Below are positions 47,003 through 58,011 of a stretch of DNA of 64,000 bases, in pieces. Position 1 is the stretch's first letter; each line of letters begins with the position of its first letter. Location: the NCBI RefSeq assembly GCF_000499845.2, contig NC_023756.2, forward strand, positions 32,673,406 through 32,737,405, given 5' to 3'. Source of the stretch: Phaseolus vulgaris (lineage: Eukaryota > Streptophyta > Magnoliopsida > Fabales > Fabaceae). Below the pieces are notes generated by a model. It was not told the DNA's origin, made no database searches, and saw only the letters and a list, made by a program, of their open reading frames with translations. A program made the position numbers and the translations under genes.

Positions 47003-50000
47003 ATGGCTGCATATTCCAGTGATGCGTATTACAACCAGCGTTCTCCTAGCAAAGCTTCTGTCCTTGGTGAATTAAGGGAGGCCAAGCGAGCCCTTACACA
47101 AAAAGATGAAGCTATTACACAACAAGCTGAAGCTATTAGATGGTTGGAGGAAAAATTGCAAAGCCTTGACGTGCAGCAAGCTAGACCTTCTCATTCTCAC
47201 CATGGCTCACGACATTCTCATAGACCTTCATTAAGAGGCTCTTCCAATGATCATGGCCGTGAAGAAGAACTTAGAAGAAGGAGGCCTCAACCCAACTTTC
47301 ATGGCTATAGACCACCTCATGCTCATGAAGATAAACATGAAGATGGCTACTACCGTGATGCAAAGGCCAAGCTACCTTCGGGCAAAGTTCCTAGTTTCAA
47401 TGGGGATAGTGATCCTAATGTGTATCTAGATTGGGAGGCTAAATGTGAACAGATTTTTGACCTCCATGAGATCTTAGATGAGCAAAAATATAAGCTCGCC
47501 ACCTTAGAATTTAGTGATTATGCCATGAAATGGTAGCATGGTGTTGTAAAGGACATGATCTATCACAAGGGTCCTCCCGTGGACTCTTGGAACTCTTTAA
47601 AGGATCAAATGCGCCGTAGGTTTGTGCCACCACACTTTAGGAAAGACCTCATGTTGAAACTCCAACGGTTTCAACAAGGCACGCTAAGTGTGGATGCTTA
47701 TTACAAGGAATTAGAAACGTTTTTACTTAAAGTTGATGTGAAAGAAAACGAGGAAGCTATGATTGCTAGGTTTGTGAGTGGTCTAAGGAAGGATATTAAA
47801 GATGTTGTTGAGTTACAAGAGTATTCATCATTGGATTCTTTAATTCATCTTGCAATGAAGGTGGAAGCCCAACTTGCTAAGAAAAATTCTTTCAAATATG
47901 CTTCCAATGATGGTTACTACAACAATTCTTGGAAGAACAAAAAGTCTTTTTCTAAATTTCCTTCCAAAGATTCTTCTTTCAACCTAAAGGAATCTAAGCC
48001 ATCTACTTCTAGGCCTAAGTCACCCACTAAATCGTCTAGTAAAAAATGCTTTAAGTGTATGGGTTATGGTCACATTGCGGCTAGTTGTCCTTCTAAAAGG
48101 AATATGTTTGTGCATAATGGCATTGTTATGAGTGAGCATGATTCGGATTCACCTAGGCATTCTTCACATTCTAGAGCATCTAGTGAGGAAGAAAGTCAGA
48201 GTCCACTAGAAGGAGATTTGTTGGTTGTGAGAAGACTTCTTGGACAAGTTTCCCAACCTTTTGATGAAAGTCAAAGGGAAAATATTTTCCATACAAGATG
48301 TCTTGTCCAAAACAACATTTGTTCTTTAATAGTGGATGGGGGTAGTTGTACCAATGTGGCTAGTACAAGAGTGCTAGAGAAGCTTGCTTTACCTACTATC
48401 TCTCATACAAAGCCCTACAAATTGCAATGGCTTAGTGAAGTAGGTGAAATAATTGTGAATAAACAAGTCCTCATTAATTTCTCTATTGGTAAATATAAAG
48501 ATGAGGTCTTGTGTGATGTTGTACCCATGGAAGCCACACACATTCTTTTGGGAAGGCCTTGGAAATTTGGTAGAAAAGTTTTTCATGATGGCTTTACCAA
48601 TAAACTTTCTTTTGATTTCCATGGTCACAAGGTCATTCTAAAGTCTCTCTCTCCAAGAGAAGTCCATGAGGACCAAATCATTATGAAAAAAAAGAGGGAG
48701 AGTGAAAAAGATAAAAAAAGTTCTAAGCCTACACTTCTTGTGTCTAGGCATGAGGTTCAAAGGGAAATAATGGCTCACCATCCTATCTTCTTAGCTATCC
48801 CTAGACCTCTTAAGTTAGAACCACTTGTTGATAGTTCTCATGCCTTGGATAATTTGGTAAAGGAGTTTCAAGATGTGTTTCAAGATCCTCCAAAAGGCCT
48901 TCCACCTTTGAGAGGGATTGAGCACCAAATTGATTTGATTCCGGGATCTTCCTTACCAAATCGTCCGGCCTATAGAACCAATCCAAGTGAAACCAAGGAA
49001 ATTCGCCAACAAATAGAGGCTTTGATTGAAAAAGGTTGGGTCCAAGATAGCACGAGCCCTTGTGCTATGCCTATTATCCTTGTCCCTAAGAAAGATGGCA
49101 CATGGAGAATGTGTTCGGATTGTAAGGCTATCAATAACATTACAATTAAGTATAGGCATCCCATACCTAGGCTTGATGATTTGTTGGATGAATTGCATGG
49201 TTCAAAAATCTTTACAAAGATTGATCTTAAAAGCGGCTACAATCAAATCCGTATCAAACCGGGTGATGAATGGAAGACGGCTTTTAAGACCAACTTTGGT
49301 TTATATGAGTGGTTATTTATGCCCTTTGGCTTAACTAATGCTCCAAGTACTTTCATGCGCCTCATGCATCATGTTTTGAGACCTTTCATTGGTAAGTTTG
49401 TTGCTGTTTATTTTGATGATATACTCATTTATAGCTTATCTTTGAAAGACCATAGGTTGCATGTTAGGCAAGTATTAGAAACCCTTAGGAAGGAACATTT
49501 GTATGCTAACCTTGCTAAATGTATGTTTGCACTTGATCATATAGAATTCCTAGGGTTTGTTGTGAGTAGCAAAGGGGTCCATGTGGATCAAGCTAAGGTG
49601 GTGGCCATTCAAAATTGGCCTACACCTAAATCCATGAATGAAGTCCGAAGTTTCCATGGACTTGCTTCTTTTTATAGAAGATTTGTACCTAACTTTGGTA
49701 CAATAGCCGCACCACTCAATGATATAGTAAAAAAGGATGTGGTTTTTCAATGGGGAGAAGTACAACAAAAAGCTTTTGATATTTTGAAAGAAAAATTGAC
49801 TAATGCTCCCATCTTAGCCCTTCCTAATTTTGCTAAAACCTTTGAGATTGAGTGTGATGCTTCAAGTATAGGCATTGGGGCTGTTCTCCTTCAAGAGGGC
49901 CACCCCATAGCTTATTTTAGTGAGAAATTGAAGGGAAGTCATCTCAACTATTCCACTTATGATAAGGAGTTATATGCACTTGTTAGGGCTTTGTTTACTT

Positions 50001-51664
50001 GCCAACATTATCTTTTTCCTAAAGAGTTTGTGATTCATAGTGATCATGAATCTCTTAAATATTTGAAAAGCCAAAACAAACTTAACAAGAGGCATGCTAA
50101 GTGGGTGAAATTCCTTGAGCAATTTCCTTATGTGACCAAACACAAGCAAGGCAAAATAAACATTGTGGCCAATGCACTTTCTAGAAGATATGCCTTGATT
50201 ACCCTTTTGGGTTCTCAATATCTTAGCTTTGATCACATTAAGGATCTTTATCAAGATGACCTTGATTTTTCTCCTATCTATCAAGAGTGTCTTAAAGGAG
50301 GACATAAAGACTTTTTTGTACAAGATGGCTTTCTTTTCAAGGGAAAACGTCTTTGTGTTCCCCAATGCTCAATTAGATTATCTCTTGTTAGAGAAGCACA
50401 TGAGGGAGGATTAATGGGTCACTTTGGGGTTGCTAAAACTTTGGATGTGTTGCATGAACATTTCTATTGGCCTCATATGCATAAACATGTTCATAGTTTG
50501 TGTGATAAATGCATAGCTTGCCGCAAGGCTAAATCTAGGATGCATCCCCATGGTCTATATACTCCTCTCCCTATCCCTTCAATGCCTTGGGTTGACATTT
50601 CTATGGATTTCATCTTAGGATTACCCAAGACATCAAAGGGAAAGGATTCCATTTTTGTGGTAGTGGATCGTTTTTCAAAAATGGCTCACTTTATTCCTTG
50701 CCACAAAGTGGATGATACATGTCATATTGCAAACCTCTTCTTTCAAGAAGTGGTTCGTTTGCATGGGATTCCTAGAACTATTGTGTCCGATAGAGATCCA
50801 AAGTTCTTGAGTCACTTTTGGAAGACCTTGTGGGGTAAGCTTGGTACTAAGCTTTTATTTTCTACCACTTGTCACCCACAAACCGATGGTCAAACCGAAG
50901 TGGTCAATAGAACTTTAGGTCAACTATTGAGATGCTTCATTTCCGGGAATCCTCGAGTGTGGGAGAATTTACTACCCCATGTTGAGTTTGCATATAACCG
51001 TGTAGTAAATTCTACCACCTCACATTCTCCTTTTGAGGTTGTCTATGGGTTTAACCCCTTAACTCCTCTTGATCTTCTTCCTATTCCCATTCTTGGAGAT
51101 GTCTTGTGCAAAGATGGGGATGAAAAGGCTTCTTTTGTGAAAACTTTGCATAAAGACATCAAGATGAGAATTGAGAAAAAGGTTGGCAAGTATGCTGAAC
51201 TTGCCAATAAAAGGAGAAAAACATTGTTGTTTGAGGAAGGTGATTGGGTTTGGCTTCATTTGACGAAGGATCCCTTTCCTACTCAAAGAAAGTCCAAACT
51301 AATGCCTCGTGGTGATGGACCTTTCCAAGTCCTCAAGAGGATTAATGACAATGCTTATGAGTTAGATATGCCTGATACATACCTTGGTAGTCATACATTT
51401 AATATCAGTGATCTAACTCCTTTTTCTGTAGGTCTCCAGAATTTGTGGTCGAATTCTCTCCAACTCGGAGAGTATGATGGAGATCGAGTTCAAGACCAAA
51501 TGGAGGCCAATACTCAAGGACAAGAAGAGGAAGAGGCTCAAGTGCTAGACGCTCAAGGAGTTGGTAGCCCACCTCAAAGGCTTACAAGAAGTCAATTCAA
51601 AGCATTAGGATATAATGGAAGGTTGTTTTCTCTTTTTGTAATATCTTTGTTAGAAGGTGCTTAG
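47003..51664 (+). pseudogene. CRM-like gag-pol polyprotein with one in-frame TAG
   Basis: One frame encodes the whole polyprotein except for a TAG at 47534-47536, just after Y-A-M-K-W in gag, so it is either inactive or needs readthrough. Start at the ATG 47003 (M-A-A-Y-S), since the frame upstream is leader. Order: coiled-coil gag N-terminus; capsid part; knuckle [14 protein letters not shown] (about 48048-48090); protease with L-I-V-D-G-G-S (about 48328); RT with Y-F-D-D-I-L-I-Y (about 49407-49430). RNase H starts F-E-I-E-C-D-A-S (about 49840). Integrase has an HHCC finger and a D,D,E core ([22 protein letters not shown] near 50588-50900). The last 63 codons lie inside the 3' LTR. Everything downstream of the TAG is open for 1369 codons. 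Confidence 0.93.
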
Positions 51665-52514
51665 AGGGAAACATAAGAAACCTCTTTTGTAAAAGCATCT
51701 TTAGGTCTTTAGTTTAGGAAAATAGTAGGAAGCTTGGGGGTGTGAGCTTAGTAGAGGGGTGTAGGCGTAATAGGGAGGTGCCAAACTAAGAGAGGAAGTC
51801 ACACCTTCCTCATGCTCTAGGATTGGCGCCACTTTTATGTCATTTGGGGGGAATTTAGAATTTAATTAGCTTTTCATTTCAGCACCTCTTAGGCTATAAA
51901 TAAAGGTGCTTACCTTTGTAAAATTCAGATTGGAAATTAGCAATAGAGAAACTCTACTCAATTTGAGAGAGAATTTGTGAGAACTTGATTTCTCCTTCAC
52001 CTTGTCTTATCTTGAGTGCATTTGGTTCTCTCAAGTGGCGGCACTAGCTCACTCATCTTGGAGCCTTCATCCTCTAAGTGGCGTGATCATCAAACCAAAG
52101 CATCCATCTCCATAAGTTCTTCTTTCCTTCATCTCCATATTCATATGCAATTCCTAAAACATGTTTAGCTTCCTTTTTGGTTCGATATTTCAATCTGTTT
52201 TCCAGCTTTGCTTCGGTTCTTAGTTCATTGGCTCTTTATAGTTGTTTCTTCTTCCATTCTAGCTCAATTGTTCGGTGCATTTCTGTTCTTGATCATTTTA
52301 TTCGGTGCTTTTACCTTTTTACACAATTTGTTCGGTTCAATTGACAATAGATGGCTCCTCCATATGAGTTTGGTGTTTGGTGCAAGTCTTGGTGAGTTCT
52401 TGAAATATAGAACCTTGATCCAATTCTATTATAAGTGCCTAAGCTATCTCCAACTCAAGTTGAGTCCATAGAATGTCAAAGAATCACCTCTTCTTTGCTA
52501 GTGGATTCATATCA
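51475..52514 (+). repeat. 3' LTR of the young CRM-like element
   Basis: 1040 bp, same ends as the 5' LTR, preceded by a weak purine stretch CGGAGAGTA. Its first 190 bp are coding in the pol frame, ending with TAG at 51662-51664. Differences from the 5' LTR include T/G near 44840 and C/T changes around 45300. Confidence 0.95.
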
Positions 52515-52708
52515 ACTTAGTTTGAAAAACACTTTAATCTTAAAAGATTTGAAAACACTTAAGCTTTAGATTCAACAAAGAGTGGATTACAAATATAATC
52601 TACCCCAGATCCTATTATAAAGCACCTCAACAACAACAAGCACATCCAACCTTCCATCAAACACAAAGGATTTGGATTCTTCAAAGCTTGAACACACTTG
52701 ATTCAACA
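52515..52708 (-). repeat. 3' LTR of element A, proximal part
   Basis: Continues 43813-44732 after the CRM-like insertion and ends GATTCAACA, immediately followed by the polypurine tract of element A. Matches 57818-58011. Confidence 0.9.
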
Positions 52709-52723
52709 ATCTCCCCCTATTTG
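52709..52723 (-). promoter_or_regulatory. Polypurine tract of element A
   Basis: Minus strand CAAATAGGGGGAGAT abuts the LTR start TGTTGAATC, the standard copia plus-strand primer position. Confidence 0.85.
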
Positions 52724-52973
52724 ATGAAGACAAATCCCTGGTTGCTTGTGTTGGACTTGATTAAATCTGAAGCAGTTCCTACAAAACAAAGTTTAGGCTG
52801 TACAACAACTATGGCAGCAGGTTAGAGCAGTAAATCAAAACTTATGTTTTGCTTAACCAAAACAGCAGTCAAAACTTGGCAGAAATTAACAGCAAATCAG
52901 CAGCAAAGCAGCAGAACATAAATCATTTAAACTAAAAGAGAATTTACAGAAATAAAGACAACACAACATAAAA

Positions 52974-52988
52974 ATCTCCCCCTATTTG
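52974..52988 (-). promoter_or_regulatory. Second, identical polypurine tract copy in element A
   Basis: The same 15 bases CAAATAGGGGGAGAT recur 265 bp upstream (minus strand) of the LTR-adjacent tract. The older element B has a weaker counterpart near 59090. It could act as an extra plus-strand primer; this is inference. Confidence 0.6.
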
Positions 52989-53124
52989 TCTTCACAAATA
53001 GACTATAAGAAGAGATAAACCATAAATTGTTCCAATTAAAACAGAATTTAAAAGCAAAAACACTTAAACTGATACAGGGCAAAAACAATAAGTTGTTTCG
53101 AGCATTCAACCGGTTATTTTTCCT

Positions 53125-54345
53125 TCAATCATCCTTGCCATACTGAAGTTTAAAGATCTGGTTCTGAACAACTTCAATTTGTTCATCCAGGGTCATAAAC
53201 CGAGTATCCATGTTATGGAATTTGTTGTCAATGCTTTGGAAATTGGTCACACAAAGATCATGGAGATTTCTTTGATTTTTAGCAAAGCCATCTAGCCTAT
53301 TCACCATGTATCTTTCAAAAGAAGACATAGAATGCATCTCATCTCCTTGATGTCCTACACTTGTTCCAGCTTCAAAGGTAGTTGCAGGATGATCTTCATT
53401 GTGAATATCCATATCAGCAGCTTGATCTTGTTCATCAAAATCAGCAGCTGCAGCACTTGATGAACCACCATGATCACCATCTTTGTTCACCCATCTTCCA
53501 CTTATTTTGGTGAATCACATCTTGCTTAGAGAGCCATTGTTCATTTCTTGTGTTGATTTAACCAACTCAGAGGTCTCATCTTCAAGATTTACTTCAAAAT
53601 AGAGCAAGAATTTAGAGATTAAAACAACATAGGGATAGTGGTAGTCACTTAACCTCATGGATTTTTGCATATGTTCTTTGATGATATGAATCCAGTTGAT
53701 CTTGATCTTCTTCATGATGCTGTAGATGTATACAAGATCTTCTTCTATTAAGACAGAATGGTTTCTCCCCCTTGGAGTTAGAATCCAAGTAAAAATAAGA
53801 GCAAACACCCTTTAATCTAACTTCAAGCCTCCAACATAACAAGTTCTCACTTGGGCTTGTTGATTCTTCAAGCAACTCTTGTAGTATTGGACTTTGTTGA
53901 AATCCTCCACCACTCCAAGATTTCCTTTGTTAATCCTTAGACCATCATACTTTAAAGCCGTTACTGCAGCCCACACATCATGAGTAATCTCCATGTCTAC
54001 ACCTTTCACATGAGAAGCAAGGTTGTTTCCTTCAAACTTAAGGTTGGTGTAGAATACCCGAATTAAATCAGGGTATATGTTTCCCTTCATCTCCAAGAAT
54101 CTTTTCAGCAACTGATCTTTTAGAAGCTTTCTCACATTGTCAAGCTTTTGACTTTTCCGCCAATCAAAGGATACAACTTTTGGGTTGTTGATCACCTTTG
54201 TGCTTGTTTCAAAACGATATCTCTCAATGAGCTCATTATCCCCTGAAAACCAGCCCTCAAGTCTCCCTCCAGACCTCACAGATCTTGTTTTGATCCTCTT
54301 TGATGTAGGAGGAGTGGACTCCATGATAGCAGAAAAAAGAGGCAA
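53125..54345 (-). pseudogene. Second ORF of element A (plant-transposon-protein-like, env-like position)
   Basis: One minus-strand frame of about 407 codons with two in-frame stops (53812-53814 and 53515-53517). Recognisable blocks: LLKRFLEMKGNIYPDLIRVF, H-V-K-G-V-D-M-E-I-T, N-K-V-Q-Y-Y-K-S-C, W-I-L-T-P-R-G-R-N-H-S, I-N-W-I-H-I-I-K-E-H-M. These fit proteins annotated as putative plant transposon protein. The end is Ser/Ala- and acid-rich, followed by a probable coiled coil (Q-S-I-D-N-K-F-H-N-M-D-T-R). It has no RT, integrase or protease motifs and no convincing signal peptide. It lies between gag and the 3' LTR, where SIRE elements carry an env-like ORF. Function unknown. Confidence 0.75.
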
Positions 54346-55099
54346 AGTGTCTCACAGAAAGAGAGCAGGAGATGTTGCAAGAGATGACTCAATTGATTGT
54401 TCTTGTGAGAGAGAACAACTGCACCAAAATTTATAGAAATGTTGACCCTTACTGCAATAAATTGATGTGAGTGGGTTTCAGTCTTCAAAGAGAAAAGACT
54501 TGACCAAGACCTGCATAGAAAACGTCAGAAAAAGCAGAAAACCACATGGTCATCACATGTGATCTTTGACTAGTCATAAAGGCTCTTGAATTTTCGAGAT
54601 TATGGAATATATTCCTTTATGACATGTTGTAATTTCCTCCAGAACATAATCAGGCTTTCAATACAGCTTTATTGACTTAGGATCTTTTCATAATAGAGAT
54701 ATGCAACAGACAGAATGCAAAAAGAAATTAAATCCATTCTTTCACAGTGTTGCCAAAGAGGAAAAAATTGGTTGTTTTTCTGCAGCTAGTAGACAGATTT
54801 AGATTTTCAAATATTGACTGAGAAGGATTAAAAAAAAATGTAACTCTTCAGAGAAAGAGTTTTTAAACATGAAATAGTAATTAACAAATCAAAGGCAGAG
54901 TTAAAGAAGGTCTTATCCTTTTGTGAGGTCTCTTCAATGAGTCATTTGTTTGTGATCAATAAGCTTCTTTTGACTTTTGAAAAGACTTGGACTGGTACAT
55001 AACATTGTTTCAGTTCCAGTGTTAATATTTTCCTTCCAAGAACCTGATCAGATGACTCAGAGCCTCATTTTCTTCTAGATTCCCTGCATAAAAATGAAT

Positions 55100-56833
55100 T
55101 CAAGCAACAAGGTTTGGTCCCCTTACAAATGTGGGTCCATTTGATTTATTTTTATCATTTGAAACCTCACAACCTTTGGGAATCCATTTCATAAAACCTC
55201 TGGAAACAAAATATTTCCTTATTTTGCAGAATCTGACAGAATGGCCTCTCTTCATGCAATAAAAGCATGTAACAACCGGTTGTTTCGACTTAACAATCGG
55301 TTGTTTTACTGGCAGTTTTGAAAAATTCTTTGAAAAATTATCTTGCTTGTTCTGTGGATTAAAACCTAATCCAACTCTTCCAAACACACAGTTTTGAGAT
55401 GTCAAGACATTCTCAAAGTTGGATTTTCCTTTTGAAAGCTTATCCACAATACTAACAAGATAATGTACTTTCTTTTCAAGATTTTCACAATTTCCACAAA
55501 CTAGAGAGTCACACATATGAGAAGAGTTTTTGCAATGATTTTTTAGATTTTCAAAATCAATTTTTGATTTTTCCAGCTCTTCTTCAAGTGTCTTAACCCT
55601 CTTTTCAAGCCAGTTGTTAAGCCCTTTCAAACGGTTGTTTGAGAGAACCAATCGGTTAGCTTCTTCATGTGTTTCTTGAAAAGCTTCAAGCAATTTACTA
55701 TAATTTTCAGCATTTATAGAAGCACATGAACTTACATCACTTGAGCTACATGACTCATCATCTTCTTCTGCAATCAAGCATGTGTTTTCTTTTTCTTCTT
55801 CACTTGATGATGAGCTTGATGAGGAGACTTCATTCTCATCCCAAGCTATGTATGCTCTTCTTGACTTTCCCTTTTTCTCCTTGTGGCTTGATTTCTTTTC
55901 ATTGCTTTCTTTGTTTGGGCAATATGCTTTAATGTTCCCTTGTTCACCACAACCAAAGCAAGTATAGTTGTTAGAATTGAAGTCACTAGTTTTCTTATTG
56001 CCATACCTTTCTTTGTTGGCTTCTTTGTTGCGATTTCTCTTCAAAAATCTACTAAACTTTTTGGACAACAAACTAAGGTTTTCTTCTTCACTTTCATCAC
56101 TTGATTCTTGCTTGCTTTTGTGTTTGGCAACTTTCAAGGCAATGCTTCTCACATGCTTGTCTTCACTCTCTTGAACATTGAGTCTATTCATTTCTAACTA
56201 ATGTTCTCTAAGCTTACCAAATAAAGAAGCCACTGTCAAGGATGCCAAATCTTTTGACTAAGAAATTTTTGTCACCTTTGGTTGTCATAATCTATCAAGA
56301 CACTTGAGGATCTTGATATTTAGCTCTTCTTTATCAAAGGTTTTCCCAAGGCTCATAAGGTGGTTGATGATGTGGGTGAACCTTTTTTGAACTTCAGCGA
56401 TTGACTCACCTTTAAGCATTCGAAACATTTCATATTCCTGAATTAGAGTATGCTTTCTAGCTCTCTTCACATCATTGGTTCCTTCATGAGTCACCTCCAA
56501 AGTGTCCCACATCACCTTGGCCGAAGAGCATTGAGAAATCCTGAAAAATTCATCCGAATTCAAGGAAGATGTTATGATGTTCTTAGCAATACAATCAAAT
56601 TTGGCCTTCTTGTTTTCAGAATCAGTCCATTGAGACCAAGGTTTTTCAATGGAAGATCTATCTTTTTCAATTTTTGGAATAAAAGGACCATTTTCAATTG
56701 CATCCCAAATTCACTTGTCAAGAGATTCAACAAAGATTTTCATCCTAACTTTCCAGAATTGGTAATTCAAACCACAGAAAAGAGGTGGTCTGTTGATTGA
56801 TGCACCCTCTCCAAAAGGTAGTTTTTCAGCCAT
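55100..56833 (-). pseudogene. SIRE-like copia gag of element A
   Basis: A single minus-strand frame of about 578 codons from the ATG at 56833, with four in-frame stops (in the contexts L-D-K/I-W-D, D-R-L/Q-P-K, K-I-S/S-K-D, R-E-H/L-E-M). N-terminal R-P-P-L-F-C-G-L-N-Y-Q-F-W-K is the copia gag signature. A UBN2-type helical core follows. There are two zinc knuckles: CFGCGEQGNIKAYC near residue 292 (His replaced by Asn) and CFYCMKRGHSVRFC near residue 523 (complete). Between them are a Ser/Glu tract and a long coiled coil. Coding ends at G-P-N-L-V-A with a stop instead of continuing into protease. It would have formed the particle packaging the element RNA. Confidence 0.85.
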
Positions 56834-56880
56834 TGAAAAAAGATTTTAGGATCAAACTTGAGTATTTTTCAAGTACCAAG

Positions 56881-56894
56881 CTCTTGATGCCAAT
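56881..56894 (-). promoter_or_regulatory. Primer-binding site of element A
   Basis: Minus strand ATTGGCATCAAGAG directly follows the LTR end CTAACA. It is a variant of the initiator tRNA-Met site of copia elements. Confidence 0.75.
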
Positions 56895-58011
56895 TGTTAG
56901 AATGTATGGCTTTAAACTAGAGGGGGGGGGGGGGGTGAATGGTTTAAAGGGGGTTTTCGCAAACTTTTTAAGATAGAATGAAATTCTTTGCAAGAAACCA
57001 GATTTAGGAATTCAGTTTGCCAAGAACAAAACTCAAATTAGAAAAACAATAGAAAAACAATCGGTTGTTTCGCAGAAACAATCGGTTGTTTATACCAGTA
57101 AAATAACAGCAACTGAAAATTAAAGAGTTTAAGGAAGAGAGAAATGCACAAACAGTTTATACTGGTTCACTCTTAACCCAAAAGCTACATCTAGTTTCCC
57201 AAAAACCACTGGGGAATCCACTAGGTAATCAAATCCAGATTACATACACACACCACCAAAGAAGTGACCTTGATCCCCTCAAGACACACACTTCCTTTGG
57301 CTCAGCACATACACCACCAAGAATGTTGATCTTGACAACCTCAAGAGCACACAACCCTTCTTGGCTTTACAACACCAGAATGTACAAAATCACATAACGA
57401 ATTACACTGTTACAAAATCAACTAAAATCAATACAGAGTAATCCTATTCCACTTCTCTCTTGAATAACCAAAACTCAAAGTTCAAACTCAAGTGCTTCAA
57501 AAACTCTTTGAAAAACTCAAATCTGTTTTTCTTTCTTGTTGTTTGTTATAAAACATTAATAAACTATTTATAGTATTCAAATCTTGGTCAAAACATTTAA
57601 AGTAGGAGCGTATGCAGTTATGAAATCAATTAAAGCTCTTTTAACAAACAAGATTGTTTCTGTTAGGATTCCAAATAAACAATCGGTTGAAATAGCTAAT
57701 TAATCGGTTGTTTGGGTTTGACAACAAGTCAACCTTCCAAAACAGTTTTCAAACTTTTTTAAAAACACCTAAGTATAAAACAATCGGTTGTTTCGACAAA
57801 ACAACAGGTTGTTTTTCACTTAGTTTGAAAAACACTTTAATCTTAAAAGATTTGAAAACACTTAAGCTTTAGATTCAACAAAGAGTGGATTACAAATATA
57901 ATCTACCCCAGATCCTATTCTAAAGCACCTCAGCAACAACAAGCACATTCAGCCTTCCATCAAACACAAAGGATTTGGATTCTTCAAAGCTTGAACACAC
58001 TTAATTCAACA
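56895..58011 (-). repeat. 5' LTR of element A
   Basis: 1117 bp from TGTTAGAATG to TTAATTCAACA on the plus strand. It carries a 14-G run at about 56923 that is only 5-7 long in sister LTRs, and several CAATCGGTTG motifs (about 57058, 57080, 57680, 57781). Uninterrupted, so it shows the empty target site of the CRM-like insertion. Confidence 0.92.

Larger units (their letters stand above)
44733..52514 (+). mobile_element. Near-complete young CRM-like Ty3/gypsy retrotransposon, TSD ACTTA
   Basis: 7782 bp with two LTRs of exactly 1040 bp, primer-binding site, long leader, and one gag-pol frame broken by a single in-frame TAG. Perfect ACTTA duplications (44728-44732, 52515-52519) mark insertion into the 3' LTR of element A. 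The undisturbed site is visible in the sister LTR at about 57817. LTRs differ at about 13 positions by eye (about 1.2%), which fits a recent insertion. Lineage: pol ends with [19 protein letters not shown] and runs into the 3' LTR, as known for CRM chromoviruses. No chromodomain is visible. Confidence 0.95.
43813..58011 (-). mobile_element. SIRE-like copia element A, gag plus second ORF but no pol, interrupted by a CRM-like element
   Basis: Read on the minus strand: 5' LTR (58011-56895), primer-binding site, gag (56833-55100), second ORF (54345-53125), polypurine tract (52723-52709) and 3' LTR (52708-52515 plus 44732-43813). Without the inserted 44733-52514 block it is about 6.4 kb. The internal region is only about 4.2 kb and no protease, integrase, RT or RNase H was seen, so it cannot be autonomous. 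Target duplication is AATTT/AGTTT (4 of 5). The two LTRs differ by roughly 3-4% over the first 400 bp by eye. Confidence 0.85.
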
